A stretch of 64,000 nt of DNA from the NCBI GenBank assembly GCA_964396655.1, contig CAYNFP010000004.1, positions 72,520-136,519 of the forward strand, read 5' to 3'. Shown in pieces: positions 9,143-17,699 of this stretch. The first letter of the stretch is position 1; each line of letters starts with the position of its first letter. The position numbers and the translations under genes were made by a program. The DNA comes from CAYNFP01 sp964396655 (GTDB taxonomy: Bacteria > Bacillota_I > Bacilli_A > RF39 > UBA660). The notes under the pieces were generated by a model that had not been told where the DNA came from, ran no database searches, and worked only from the letters and a program-made list of their open reading frames with translations.

Positions 9143-10423
9143 TTATTGTTCTGTCCATCCAGCAGGACAATAAGCTTGATTATATAAATAACATGTACTT
9201 CCTGATAATGTTCCGGTAGAACAACTATAAGTTGTTGTTGCGGTAGCAGCAGTATAAGTTGAACAAGTCGAAGAACTTACAACAGTACCATTACATACAT
9301 AATCACTAGTACAAGCATATCTGCAATAATAATAATTGTTTGCAGTATCACAACCATGACTATCTTCACATAATAATGCGTAGCTTCCTCCATGTGTTCC
9401 TGTACAGTAAACTCTGTCATTATCATCTCTATCCCAACATTTCCAATAGGTATGTTCTTCAACGTCAGCCTCTGTAGTTGTTATACATTGATTACCTGAT
9501 AATGTTCCAACACTACAAGAATATGTTGTAGTTGATGTTGCAACTTTAGTACATGTAACTGGTGTTTTTTGTACTGCATAATAAGTAATATTTGATGTTA
9601 TTGGAATTAATTCTGATTGGTCATATTGCTTAGTTGTTGCAGCTGAATTTGTATTCCATCCAACAGCAACATAACCAGAAGCGGCTGTTATAGTAGGAGA
9701 AGTTATTGTACACCCTGTTTGAGTATTATATATTGTACAATTAGCTGATGTAGCACTAATTGAACTTGCATTATTTTTATTAAATGTTGCCACTAAATTT
9801 TTACTAGTTACAGCATAATATGTTGAATCGTTATCAGTTGAACCAATTTCTATATTAGAACTCACATCATAACTTGAAGTTGTTGCGGATGATGACTTAC
9901 TCCATCCTAATATTGTATATCCATCTCTTGTAATTGTGGGAGCTGTAACTATACATGTACTTCCATTTAATGTGTTACATCCCACCGCTTCTGCTCCTAT
10001 AGAAGTTGCACCATTTGCATTAAAATTTAAAGATAATGTAACTTCCATCGGACCTACAAAAGCTTGAACAACTAGTTTTTTTATTTTTATTGTTATAGGA
10101 TCATCATTCATTATTGAATCATCTCTTGGATCAAGCACACAACCAAAAGTTCTTTCACAAGCCTCATCTTCATCTACATATCCATTTGCTAATAGAGTCT
10201 CTACACTTATTTGTATTACTTCTGATTCTCCAAAAACGTCTTTATTGTTCTTTCCATATAGTTCTGCAGCCACTATAATTGAATCCATTTTTGAGTCATA
10301 TGATCTTTCTTTTATTGATTTGCTTATTAAAATAGCTGTAGGTATAGCTATGGATAATATTATACCTATTATAACTATTACTAATAATATTTCAGTTAAT
10401 GTAAAGCCTTTTTTATTTTTCAT
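9143..10423 (-). CDS. prepilin-like surface protein with InlB-type repeats (copy 2)
   Basis: 426 residues, paralog of 7711-9066. Leader GFTLTEILLVIVIIGI with a Gly/Phe cleavage site and Glu at +5. The first 290 or so residues are nearly collinear with copy 1 (same ISKSIKER, CVLDPRDxSIMNDD and InlB-type repeats), while the C-terminal third differs. That part is Cys-rich and carries an internal repeat of the form TTYSC..GTLSG..C, ending YLYNQAYCPAGW. A good SD (AGGAG) precedes ATG 10423. The pair looks like a duplication with C-terminal diversification. Function is inferred (surface or adhesion-type pilin); no assembly genes are nearby. Confidence 0.85.
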   Translation of the reverse strand: MKNKKGFTLTEILLVIVIIGIILSIAIPTAILISKSIKERSYDSKMDSIIVAAELYGKNNKDVFGESEVIQISVETLLANGYVDEDEACERTFGCVLDPRDDSIMNDDPITIKIKKLVVQAFVGPMEVTLSLNFNANGATSIGAEAVGCNTLNGSTCIVTAPTITRDGYTILGWSKSSSATTSSYDVSSNIEIGSTDNDSTYYAVTSKNLVATFNKNNASSISATSANCTIYNTQTGCTITSPTITAASGYVAVGWNTNSAATTKQYDQSELIPITSNITYYAVQKTPVTCTKVATSTTTYSCSVGTLSGNQCITTTEADVEEHTYWKCWDRDDNDRVYCTGTHGGSYALLCEDSHGCDTANNYYYCRYACTSDYVCNGTVVSSSTCSTYTAATATTTYSCSTGTLSGSTCYLYNQAYCPAGWTEQ

Positions 10424-10462
10424 AAGAATCTCCTATAATAATAATACCATATTTTTTATAAT

Positions 10463-10498
10463 AAAAAAAGTAAACACTCTTTTTAGGTTGTTTACTTT
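10463..10498 (-). terminator. terminator of the cdaA-cdaR unit
   Basis: Stem AAGTAAACA/TGTTTACTT and seven T on the minus strand, just past the cdaR stop. Confidence 0.8.
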
Positions 10499-10505
10499 TA
10501 TTAAT

Positions 10506-11864
10506 TTATTGAATGATTATTGTTACTTTAGATGTTTTTGAAGTATATGATAATTTTAAATCATTTCCAGTTACTTTTACTGGTACTTCCCATTCTCCGG
10601 CTGTTAAATCTGTTAAGTCAACATAAGCTTTAATATCTTCTGTTGTAAGTGAATTTAACAATGTAGAAGTACCCTTTACTACAACAGTTACTGAAGTACT
10701 TGTTTTACCATAAGCTTTTAAACCATCACCCAAGTTACGAAGTTCTATACTTACATCTTGAAATTCCTTAGAAGTTTCTTTTTCCATTTGAACTTTAACA
10801 GTTATATTCTTTTCACTCATAGATCTTACCCCAAGAGGTTTTTCTATAGAAGTTTGGAATGTTTTATCATCGTTTAAACCATTAACATCAATTTGAACTT
10901 CAATACTCTCTATTCCAGAAAGAACTGTTTCATCAGCATATATAGTTACTTTTGTAACACTTGATGTTATAGACGCGATAGCGGCACCACTTGCAACTTC
11001 TCCTACAGGGACTATTTTAATTGGAACAGTCTTACTTGGAGAATTTATTACTACAGTAGCAGTTAATGTCTCTGGTAATATTTCTATATTCTTAATTTCT
11101 TTACCTTTTTCATCATAAGCAATTAATTTTACATTATCTAATGTATAAGTTCCTGCCGCATTAGCATTTAATGCATTAACATCTACAATTGCTTTTACTG
11201 AAGCTACTTTTTCTAACTTCTCAGCATAACTTTTAATTATTACTTCATCTCTTCCTAAAGTTACATTACTTACTACTAATTTTTCATCTAGTTTATCTGT
11301 ATTTAATATATCAGTTGTTACTGTTCTAACCTCTCTAACAATTGGATAAATAACAACCGTTACTGATGAAGGATCCAATTTATATTGTAATGTGTTTATA
11401 GGATTATTATATTTTAATTTAACTTTATGAGTTCCAGTACTAAGTCCAGATAAATCCAAAGTTACTTTATGCTCACCTAATTGTTGAGCTAAATATAAGT
11501 CACTTTTTCTACCCATTAATACTATATCAACTGTCGAAGGGATTCCCTCAACAATATAAGATTCTTCATTATATTCAACTTCTACTTTTTGATTAGAAAT
11601 AACTGTGGCTTCTGTTTCTACCAAAGTCACTACCTTTCTATCTATTACGAAAAATGTTACGAATGCTAATATTAATGAAATATATACTATCATGTTGGGT
11701 TTATTTAACATTCTATCTATTAAACTAGGTCCATTTGGATTTTTATTCATTAATTTATATATTAATTTACTAATAGGAGTAATTAATATAACATCTATTA
11801 CTTTATATATACCAAGACCAATTTTTTTAAAGAAGGAACCTGTCTTAGATATGATTTTCTTCAT
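10506..11864 (-). CDS. cdaR: YbbR-domain regulator of diadenylate cyclase
   Basis: Membrane protein that modulates CdaA. Of 452 residues, a basic N-terminus and one membrane segment (about residues 52-72) precede an extracellular region of repeated YbbR domains. Start ATG 11864 sits 7 bases after AAGGAGGAT; the frame extends further upstream but into cdaA without an SD. It overlaps cdaA by 20 bases. In most Bacillota glmM follows; here a terminator and pilin-like genes follow instead. Confidence 0.93.
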   Translation of the reverse strand: MKKIISKTGSFFKKIGLGIYKVIDVILITPISKLIYKLMNKNPNGPSLIDRMLNKPNMIVYISLILAFVTFFVIDRKVVTLVETEATVISNQKVEVEYNEESYIVEGIPSTVDIVLMGRKSDLYLAQQLGEHKVTLDLSGLSTGTHKVKLKYNNPINTLQYKLDPSSVTVVIYPIVREVRTVTTDILNTDKLDEKLVVSNVTLGRDEVIIKSYAEKLEKVASVKAIVDVNALNANAAGTYTLDNVKLIAYDEKGKEIKNIEILPETLTATVVINSPSKTVPIKIVPVGEVASGAAIASITSSVTKVTIYADETVLSGIESIEVQIDVNGLNDDKTFQTSIEKPLGVRSMSEKNITVKVQMEKETSKEFQDVSIELRNLGDGLKAYGKTSTSVTVVVKGTSTLLNSLTTEDIKAYVDLTDLTAGEWEVPVKVTGNDLKLSYTSKTSKVTIIIQ

Positions 11865-12681
11865 TAGAATCATCCTCCTTCTTAACTTCTTCATCAGCCT
11901 CATAGAATACTTCTTTCTTAGGTTGAAGTTCTTCCATTAATAACATTTTAGCATCATCAACTGATAAATTATAATTTAACTCACTTTTTACTGCAATACT
12001 AATTCTACCAGTTTCTTCAGATACAACTATTGCTATTGCATCTGTTATTTCCGAAATACCTAAAGCAGCTCTATGTCTAGTTCCGAGTCTTTTAGAAACT
12101 CCAGGATTCATACTTGTTGGAAATATTACACTAGCACAAGTTATCTTTTCGCCTTGAATAATTACAGCTCCATCATGTAAAGGATTATTTGGGAAAAATA
12201 TTGAAACTAATAACTCACTTGATATATCTGCATATATTTTATTTGCGGGTTCTATATATTGATGCAAACTATAATCTCTTTCTATTGCGATTAAAGCACC
12301 TATTCTGTTTTTCTTTAAATAATCTAAAGCTTGAGTAATTTCATAAACTAATTTTTCTCTTTGATCTACTGTTAATACTTTATGTCTTCCTAATAGTTTA
12401 CTTCTACCAATACTTTCTAATACAGTTCTAATTTCGGGTTGAAATATAACTATTAAGGCTATTGGAGCCCATTCAATTACATATTCTAGTATTATACCTA
12501 TAGTATTTAAATTTAATAATTGGCTTACTACTTTTATCAAAATTAATACAAGAACACCCTTAAAAATTAATATTAATTTTACGTTATTCCTTAAATATTT
12601 TAATATAAAATAAAATAACATCCATACAAAAGCTATATCTATTATTTTTGTTATTACATTTAAAATGGCATTGTAATCCAT
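11845..12681 (-). CDS. cdaA: diadenylate cyclase CdaA (DisA_N domain)
   Basis: Makes c-di-AMP from two ATP. 278 residues: three N-terminal membrane segments within the first 80, then the cyclase domain with the catalytic motifs LHDGAVI (about residue 168) and TRHRAALG (about 201). The acidic C-terminal tail (EEVKKEDD...) overlaps the cdaR start. c-di-AMP controls potassium and osmolyte uptake and cell-wall homeostasis, which fits the PrkC and envelope genes in the same window. Confidence 0.96.
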   Translation of the reverse strand: MDYNAILNVITKIIDIAFVWMLFYFILKYLRNNVKLILIFKGVLVLILIKVVSQLLNLNTIGIILEYVIEWAPIALIVIFQPEIRTVLESIGRSKLLGRHKVLTVDQREKLVYEITQALDYLKKNRIGALIAIERDYSLHQYIEPANKIYADISSELLVSIFFPNNPLHDGAVIIQGEKITCASVIFPTSMNPGVSKRLGTRHRAALGISEITDAIAIVVSEETGRISIAVKSELNYNLSVDDAKMLLMEELQPKKEVFYEADEEVKKEDDSNEENHI

Positions 12682-12719
12682 GGTTTTTCCTCCATCTCAC
12701 TCATAATAAATTATACATC

Positions 12720-12749
12720 AAAAAAGATATATTTTCTATATCTTTTTTA
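12720..12749 (-). terminator. terminator between small membrane protein and cdaA
   Basis: Hairpin AAAAAAGATATA..TATATCTTTTTT, read on the minus strand after the 12762-13139 gene. Confidence 0.7.
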
Positions 12750-12761
12750 TTTTAATGTAAA

Positions 12762-13139
12762 CTACTTTAATTCTTCTATTTCAATTCTGGGTTGTTCTTG
12801 TTCTGGTTTTACTTCGGGTTCTATTTCAACTGGAGCCACATTTACTTCAGTAGGCACTACTGGTGTTGAATCTAGTTCAAATTCTGGCATTGGTGGTGCC
12901 GGATTGAACTCTTCTGTAGGAACTGTTGGTACAGGATTAACCGGTACATCATTAATCTCTACATTTTCTTGAATTGGTTCTACAGGCACTGTTACTTCTG
13001 GAGTAACACTGTCTTCTTCCTCTGATTTATTTCTTTTTCTAAGATCTACTATAAAACCTATTAATGCAAAAAATAATATTCCTGCAGCTATTAAAAAGTA
13101 GATATAATTACCAGCCAAAAAATCTAAAAACTTTTCCAT
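12762..13139 (-). CDS. small single-pass membrane protein with Pro/Glu/Val-rich tail
   Basis: 125 residues. One membrane segment at about residues 11-32 (YIYFLIAAGILFFALIGFI) is followed by a basic stop-transfer (DLRKRNK) and an acidic, proline-rich low-complexity tail of about 85 residues with PVxP/EVxP repeats. The positive residues follow the helix, so the tail is probably cytoplasmic. No family recognised. Its own terminator separates it from cdaA. Confidence 0.8.
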   Translation of the reverse strand: MEKFLDFLAGNYIYFLIAAGILFFALIGFIVDLRKRNKSEEEDSVTPEVTVPVEPIQENVEINDVPVNPVPTVPTEEFNPAPPMPEFELDSTPVVPTEVNVAPVEIEPEVKPEQEQPRIEIEELK

Positions 13140-13225
13140 AAATATATTGCCTCCTTATTCTAAAATTATTTTAACATTTAAACTTTAATTATTCAAGTTA
13201 TGTCATTAATTTATATGTTTTTTTA

Positions 13226-14323
13226 TTAATTTGTAGAACTATTTTCACTAATTCCTTCAATTTTTAATGTTTTTCCAACGGGTTGTATCTGAATCCAAGT
13301 AATTCCATCATTAACATCTATCTCTTCACCATTTAGATATTTGTATACAGTTTGTGCACTTCTACTTGTTTTTTCCCATGTAATAGGAATTGCATATCCT
13401 TCAGTTATATAATAACCGTTCCCAGTCCCAATATTCTCAAGAGTTTGTCTACCTTTACTTCCAAAATTTGTATTTTTTATTTGATAAGTAATAATATTTT
13501 TACTTGTATATTGTTCTTTAGTAACATAATCTGTATGTGCTACTCCGCTCATAAATCTTTTATATAATTTTGTTTCTTTATCATATTCATAAGATGTATT
13601 TGTATAAGAAGAATATTCAATATATACTTTATCTGCCTTTTGTGAAGTAATATATTTAGATAAATCAACTTCATCTGTTGTGTAATTTAATAGCATATCT
13701 TGATCAGATGTAGTCCTATATCCTTTTTCAGAAATTAAATTATTTATTTTTTCCATACTTGTAAATGCAGTATGTTCACTTGGTTTATTTAAAGATTTAT
13801 CTCTCCAATAAAGACCAGAACTATATAAACCATTTAAATTGTTTATTCCCAAAGATTTTATATCACTTAAAGCTTGAGGACTTTGACCAAAATGCACATA
13901 AATTGCATCACTTTCTAATGCATAATCTAAAAAATAATGTCTTGCACTTCTTATAGATCCTATTCTTTCAGTAGTTTGATCCCTAAATAAAGATAATATT
14001 CTAGTAATACCACCTTCTACGATTATTTCATAATTTAAAAATGCATCTTGAAGTCCAGAATGAGGTCTAGCTAACTTATGATTGTTAATCATAACAGCTA
14101 TTACCCTAGTATCAGAATCTTCATCTATTATTTTTAATTTAGGAATTACTACAGGCTCTTCCTCTTCAGGTTTATTATTTTTTATATTTCCCACACCAAA
14201 AATATCTTTAATTTTTGAACTTAAATCAAATTGTTTGTTTAAAAAAAACAAAACTCCAACCAATATTACTAAAAATATTATAAATTTTAAAAATTTATGT
14301 TTCTTTTTTACCATAATTATCAT
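13226..14323 (-). CDS. YerB-like DUF3048 protein, membrane-anchored
   Basis: 365 residues. An N-terminal anchor (FLKFIIFLVILVGVLFFL) is followed by a linker and the DUF3048 domain. The recognisable stretch runs from ARPHSGLQDAFLNYEIIVEGG through SIRSARHYF to HFGQSP and SEHTAF, as in B. subtilis YerB, which has an unknown cell-envelope role. There is no lipobox, so it is an uncleaved anchor rather than a lipoprotein. ATG 14323 or ATG 14314 could be the start; the SD-like AGAGGT is 2 or 11 bases away respectively. Confidence 0.88.
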   Translation of the reverse strand: MIIMVKKKHKFLKFIIFLVILVGVLFFLNKQFDLSSKIKDIFGVGNIKNNKPEEEEPVVIPKLKIIDEDSDTRVIAVMINNHKLARPHSGLQDAFLNYEIIVEGGITRILSLFRDQTTERIGSIRSARHYFLDYALESDAIYVHFGQSPQALSDIKSLGINNLNGLYSSGLYWRDKSLNKPSEHTAFTSMEKINNLISEKGYRTTSDQDMLLNYTTDEVDLSKYITSQKADKVYIEYSSYTNTSYEYDKETKLYKRFMSGVAHTDYVTKEQYTSKNIITYQIKNTNFGSKGRQTLENIGTGNGYYITEGYAIPITWEKTSRSAQTVYKYLNGEEIDVNDGITWIQIQPVGKTLKIEGISENSSTN

Positions 14324-14389
14324 ATACCTCTATATTAATTATATTACTTGAAATAAACTTGTCAAACAAATTATATAAAAAAACAAGTT

Positions 14390-14839
14390 TTATCTTGCTT
14401 TTTTAATTTCATCTTTTTCGAGTCCATAAAATGCTTCATAAATTATATCTTTTTCATCAAAATTAAATTCCCCCGAACCAAAACGACTTATAAGTATTAA
14501 ATCCATATCTGTTGGTTCTTGTCCATAAAAGTTTGCAGAGTAGAACATATATTTACCTATAATATCAAAAGCTTCATGCTCTAATTCTTCTCCATTAAGA
14601 TAAGCCTTTATTACTTCTCTAATTGCTATTTCACATTTAATTTTAAGATATTCAAAATAATTAAATTTTTTTTGAATTTCCTCTATTTTTTTAGTAATCT
14701 TTTTTGCTTGAATAAGTCCCCAAAAATTGGGATATATAAAGTTGAGATATTCAAAATCTTTAAGTAATTCTTCTTTTTCTGGACTAACTTTTTGATATAA
14801 CTCTTCTAATCTTTTATTATTTTGTTCAATAATTTCCAT
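14390..14839 (-). CDS. hypothetical helical protein
   Basis: 149 residues behind a strong GGAGGAG. Unrecognised. It is charged and largely helical (KKITKKIEEIQKKF), with no signal peptide or membrane segment, so cytosolic. A weak terminator overlaps the stop codon. It lies between the DUF3048 gene and the lysis-gene remnant. Confidence 0.75.
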   Translation of the reverse strand: MEIIEQNNKRLEELYQKVSPEKEELLKDFEYLNFIYPNFWGLIQAKKITKKIEEIQKKFNYFEYLKIKCEIAIREVIKAYLNGEELEHEAFDIIGKYMFYSANFYGQEPTDMDLILISRFGSGEFNFDEKDIIYEAFYGLEKDEIKKAR

Positions 14840-14892
14840 TTAAGCTCCTCCACAAAGAAAGTATATATTTTTTTTGCAAAAAAGTCAAAAAA

Positions 14893-14922
14893 AAGAGATA
14901 AATCTCTTTTTTATAAAATTAA
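14893..14922 (-). terminator. terminator after endolysin-like gene
   Basis: AAAAGAGAT/ATCTCTTTT with a T run on the minus strand, overlapping the gene's last codons. Confidence 0.8.
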
Positions 14923-15729
14923 TAATTTGTAAGTATTTAATTCACTTATAACTTGATTTGGGTAAATGTATATATATTCTAAAGGATTTTTTAAATAACT
15001 ATATCTTTGGGAAAAAGAATAATTATAATTTTTTGGCACTATCCAAACTTCAAAGTGTAAATGATTTCCTGTACTTCTTCCGGTATTTCCCATTACTGCA
15101 AAAGAACTATTCATAGGTATTACATCATATTTTTTTAATTTAGGGGTTTCTTTCAGATGCAAAAATCTAAATAACATATCATTGATTTCATTATAATCAG
15201 CAGAAGCTACAATATAATTTCCAGCATCATTTGCGGAAGAATTCACAAGTATTCTCATATCTAAGGGGGCATATATTAAAGGATTTTTACCACCATGTTC
15301 TTTATTCCAACCCAAATCTATACCGTTATGGGTTTTAAATTTAAAACCTTGAGTTATTCCTATATAATTTAGAGGATATCTTGGTTTTATTTTATTTAAA
15401 TATCTCAATTTCTTCAAATTTATTTTATCTAAAATTCCATTGACTTCTAAATTGTTCTTTTGTTGAAAAGTTTTTATTTCATTAATGGTTTTATTTCCAA
15501 CTATGCCATCTATTTTCAATTTTAATTTATTTAGTTTTAATTGAATTAATTTCCAAGTTTCCAACATTTTATTTGTTGTATTACTACCAAATATTCCATC
15601 TATTTTTAAACCATAATCTTTTTGAAATTCTTTAGTGGCTTTTTTAGAAAGATTACCAAATATTCCATCTATTTTATATTTATAGTAACCTAAATATTTT
15701 AATTCTTTTTGTTTTAATTTATTGTCCAT
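14911..15729 (-). CDS. phage-type endolysin: peptidoglycan-binding repeats plus M23 peptidase
   Basis: 272 residues without a signal peptide, as expected for a holin-dependent lysin. The N-terminal half holds three peptidoglycan-binding repeats (KIDGIFG at about 19 and 43, KIDGIVG at about 72, each followed by a Thr/Lys/Phe helix). The C-terminal half is an M23 (LytM-type) zinc endopeptidase with HNGIDLG and GNHLHFEVW supplying metal and catalytic residues. The order of domains matches phage endolysins. It overlaps the holin-like gene by 11 bases. The catalytic residues look intact, so it may still be active. Confidence 0.88.
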   Translation of the reverse strand: MDNKLKQKELKYLGYYKYKIDGIFGNLSKKATKEFQKDYGLKIDGIFGSNTTNKMLETWKLIQLKLNKLKLKIDGIVGNKTINEIKTFQQKNNLEVNGILDKINLKKLRYLNKIKPRYPLNYIGITQGFKFKTHNGIDLGWNKEHGGKNPLIYAPLDMRILVNSSANDAGNYIVASADYNEINDMLFRFLHLKETPKLKKYDVIPMNSSFAVMGNTGRSTGNHLHFEVWIVPKNYNYSFSQRYSYLKNPLEYIYIYPNQVISELNTYKLLIL

Positions 15730-15925
15730 CTATCTCACTCTCACTAACTTGATCTCCGTTATCTTTACAACGTCGTGTAAAATAATAAGTTATAATAGCC
15801 ATAGTCACTGTCATAAAAGTTTCCATCTCTATCATACCTTTTAAAGCTAAAAAACAAGTGGTCAAACTGAATAAAATACTTAATATTGATTTAACTTTTA
15901 ATAGTTCATATAAGTATTTTTTCAT
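15719..15925 (-). CDS. phage holin-like protein
   Basis: 68 residues with two hydrophobic segments (about 12-30 and 36-50) and a charged C-terminus (RRCKDNGDQ). The pattern YELLKVKSILSILFSL..CFLALKG is that of small holins that precede endolysins in Bacillota phages. It directly overlaps an endolysin gene. Family call is by pattern only. The 150 bases upstream, to the ssrA 5' end, hold no other phage gene. Confidence 0.75.
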   Translation of the reverse strand: MKKYLYELLKVKSILSILFSLTTCFLALKGMIEMETFMTVTMAIITYYFTRRCKDNGDQVSESEIDGQ

Positions 15926-16030
15926 AATTCACTTCCTTTTGTATTATTTATTAATACAATATATTTTATTTTATTTAATTTTTATTGAATATACTAATAT
16001 AATAAAAGTTATTTAAAATAGTTAAATATA

Positions 16031-16059
16031 TTGATAAAATCAATGTTTTTTGATATAAT
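16031..16059 (+). promoter_or_regulatory. promoter of ssrA
   Basis: TTGATA (16031-16036), 17-base spacer, TATAAT (16054-16059) with an extended TGn just before it. Transcription should begin about 10 bases before the mature tmRNA. Confidence 0.85.
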
Positions 16060-16076
16060 TATATGCATACAACTAT

Positions 16077-16427
16077 GGGGCTGAATTGATTCGACAATTT
16101 ATTAGACTTTAAAATGCAAGTAGTAGACATACTATAAATGTTATCCGAAAATAAACGGAGAAAAAAATAATTTTGCACCTGCTTTTGCCTAATTTAGCAT
16201 AGCAAGTGGTTCCACCTTACCTTTGTTTGCGAGGTAAGCCATGGGACTCATAAAAGCAAACTATATTGTTTATTTGTTTAGGATAAATAATGAAAATTAC
16301 TAAACTTAGATAATTAATGGAAAGATAGTAATCCATATTAGTTATTGAAATATAAAACTATCTAAACTTGTAGATATTTTTTAGAATAATACTTTGGACA
16401 CGAGTTCGATACTCGTCAGCTCCACCA
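16077..16427 (+). ncRNA. ssrA: transfer-messenger RNA (tmRNA)
   Basis: Rescues stalled ribosomes with SmpB. The 5' end GGGGCTGA pairs over 7 bases with CAGCTCC at the 3' end (one G-U), and CCA is encoded. The T arm ACGAG-TTCGATA-CTCGT is clear at 16400-16416. In the tag frame the codons 16157-16189 read GEKNNFAPAFA before TAA at 16190, so the tag added after Ala would end in FAPAFA. The resume codon GGA is inferred from position and may be off by a codon or two. A hairpin terminator follows at 16439. smpB is 4.3 kb away on the other strand. Confidence 0.93.
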
Positions 16428-16438
16428 AATGATAATTC

Positions 16439-16463
16439 AACTTCTTTTAATAGAAGTTTTTTT
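16439..16463 (+). terminator. terminator of ssrA
   Basis: AACTTCT/AGAAGTT stem, 6-base loop, T7 run, 11 bases past the encoded CCA. Confidence 0.85.
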
Positions 16464-16493
16464 ATGCTAAAATTAAATAAAGGAAATAATACT

Positions 16494-16971
16494 ATGGAAG
16501 TTAATAAAGAATATATAAATGAGTATAAAAAAATTATGAAAACAACCAATATACAAAAAGGATATCAAGAATTAATTAAGTTTTTTCGCTATTTAAAAAT
16601 ATATTTGGAAAAAGAATTAAAAGAATATACTTTTGCTGGTAATATAGTTGAAAACAGTATGGATTATTCATATTTTCAATTTACTAATAAAAAATTAAAA
16701 TCTAATGGATTGAAAATTGTAATTGCTTTTGTACATAAAGTATTTTAATTATGAAATTTGGTTATCTGGATTTAATAGAGATATTCAAAATAAATACTTT
16801 AAAATATTAAAAGAAAAAAGTCAAAAGTATACTTTGACTAATAATCCTAATAAAACAGATTATATACTAAAAACAGATATAAATTCCAATCATGATTATG
16901 ATAATTTGCATGAGTTATTAAAGCAAATGAAAGTTAGTATTACTGAGTTTATAAGTGATTTAACAATATGA
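16494..16971 (+). pseudogene. frameshifted DUF7000-like gene
   Basis: Two overlapping frames make one protein. The first runs from ATG 16494 (SD AAAGGAA) to TAA 16746; the second continues in the next frame with FNYEIWLSGFNRDIQ to TAG/TGA near 16971. One extra T in the run 16743-16746 explains the break: removing it joins ..FVHKVFNYEIWL.. without loss. The joined product of about 158 residues resembles the DUF7000 family in its IQKGYQELIKFF start and VFxHKVFxYEIWLxGxNR centre (family recalled from memory). It is either a recent pseudogene or a sequencing error in a homopolymer. Confidence 0.72.
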
Positions 16972-16976
16972 ATATA

Positions 16977-17004
16977 TTGACTTAAAATAAAAGTAGTATA
17001 TAAT
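16977..17004 (+). promoter_or_regulatory. promoter of the 17037 gene
   Basis: TTGACT (16977), 16-base spacer, TATAAT (16999-17004), 33 bases before the start codon. Confidence 0.75.
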
Positions 17005-17036
17005 AAATGTTAAATTTATAAAGGAGAAAATTTAAT

Positions 17037-17687
17037 ATGTCAAAAGAAAATGAAAGACCCTATAATGATGAACAAACTATTGCAATTAATGATGAAGCAA
17101 AATTAATTATAAGATCTTTTTGGTGTTACAGTGATCTTTGTGCTCATGGATTTATAAAATATGATAATCAAGAAGAAATTAAGTTTGGATTTATTGATAC
17201 GGCTTCACCAAGTGATTTTTTTGTTCCATCTTATTTTAAAACAACAAATAATTATGTTGCTATTTGCCACCCTACTCATGATGGTAGTTTTGAAGTAGAA
17301 GAGATATTTGATGTTCAAAAGAAGCGCAAATTAGAAATCGGACTAACAGAAAGAATACAAGCTATTAAAAATTTTAAAATAGAAGTTTTTAAAGCAAGTT
17401 GGGATAAATTAGATAATAGAGATAAAGAGATAATAAAACAAAACTATGAAAATCCAGACAATGATGAAACTGATTGTTTCCGTTTAATGATTAAAAGTAT
17501 AGCAAAAGCTATGAATACCATTTCAGATTTAGAATGTGATTCAAAAGAGAGAGAAGATAATATTCATGAATTCTTACATTCATTATTAAGTCTTGGATTT
17601 TTAAAAAACGAAGCAAAACAATTATTAATTGATTGTGTAATTAATGGTAACGAAAAAAACAATTTAATTTTAAAGCATCTTATTTAA
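17037..17687 (+). CDS. hypothetical cytosolic protein
   Basis: 216 residues, unrecognised. SD AAAGGAG is 8 bases before the ATG. The N-terminal half is beta-rich (HGFIKYDNQEEIKFGFIDTA) and the C-terminal half helical. There is no signal peptide or transmembrane segment. It has its own promoter and terminator, so it is a single-gene unit in the variable region downstream of ssrA. Confidence 0.8.
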   Translation: MSKENERPYNDEQTIAINDEAKLIIRSFWCYSDLCAHGFIKYDNQEEIKFGFIDTASPSDFFVPSYFKTTNNYVAICHPTHDGSFEVEEIFDVQKKRKLEIGLTERIQAIKNFKIEVFKASWDKLDNRDKEIIKQNYENPDNDETDCFRLMIKSIAKAMNTISDLECDSKEREDNIHEFLHSLLSLGFLKNEAKQLLIDCVINGNEKNNLILKHLI

Positions 17688-17699
17688 AGATGTTTTTTT
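17675..17699 (+). terminator. terminator overlapping the end of the 17037 gene
   Basis: CATCTT/AAGATG with a 5-base loop and T7; the stop codon lies in the loop region. It sits at the convergent junction with the 17698-18138 gene. Confidence 0.85.

Noticed and set aside
9277..9462. 61-codon ORF inside the second prepilin-like gene
   Set aside because: It is a shifted-frame shadow of the Cys-rich coding region, without SD.
16358..16549. Minus-strand ORF of 63 codons over the ssrA 3' end
   Set aside because: It runs through the tmRNA acceptor and its terminator and has no SD; the RNA explains the sequence.
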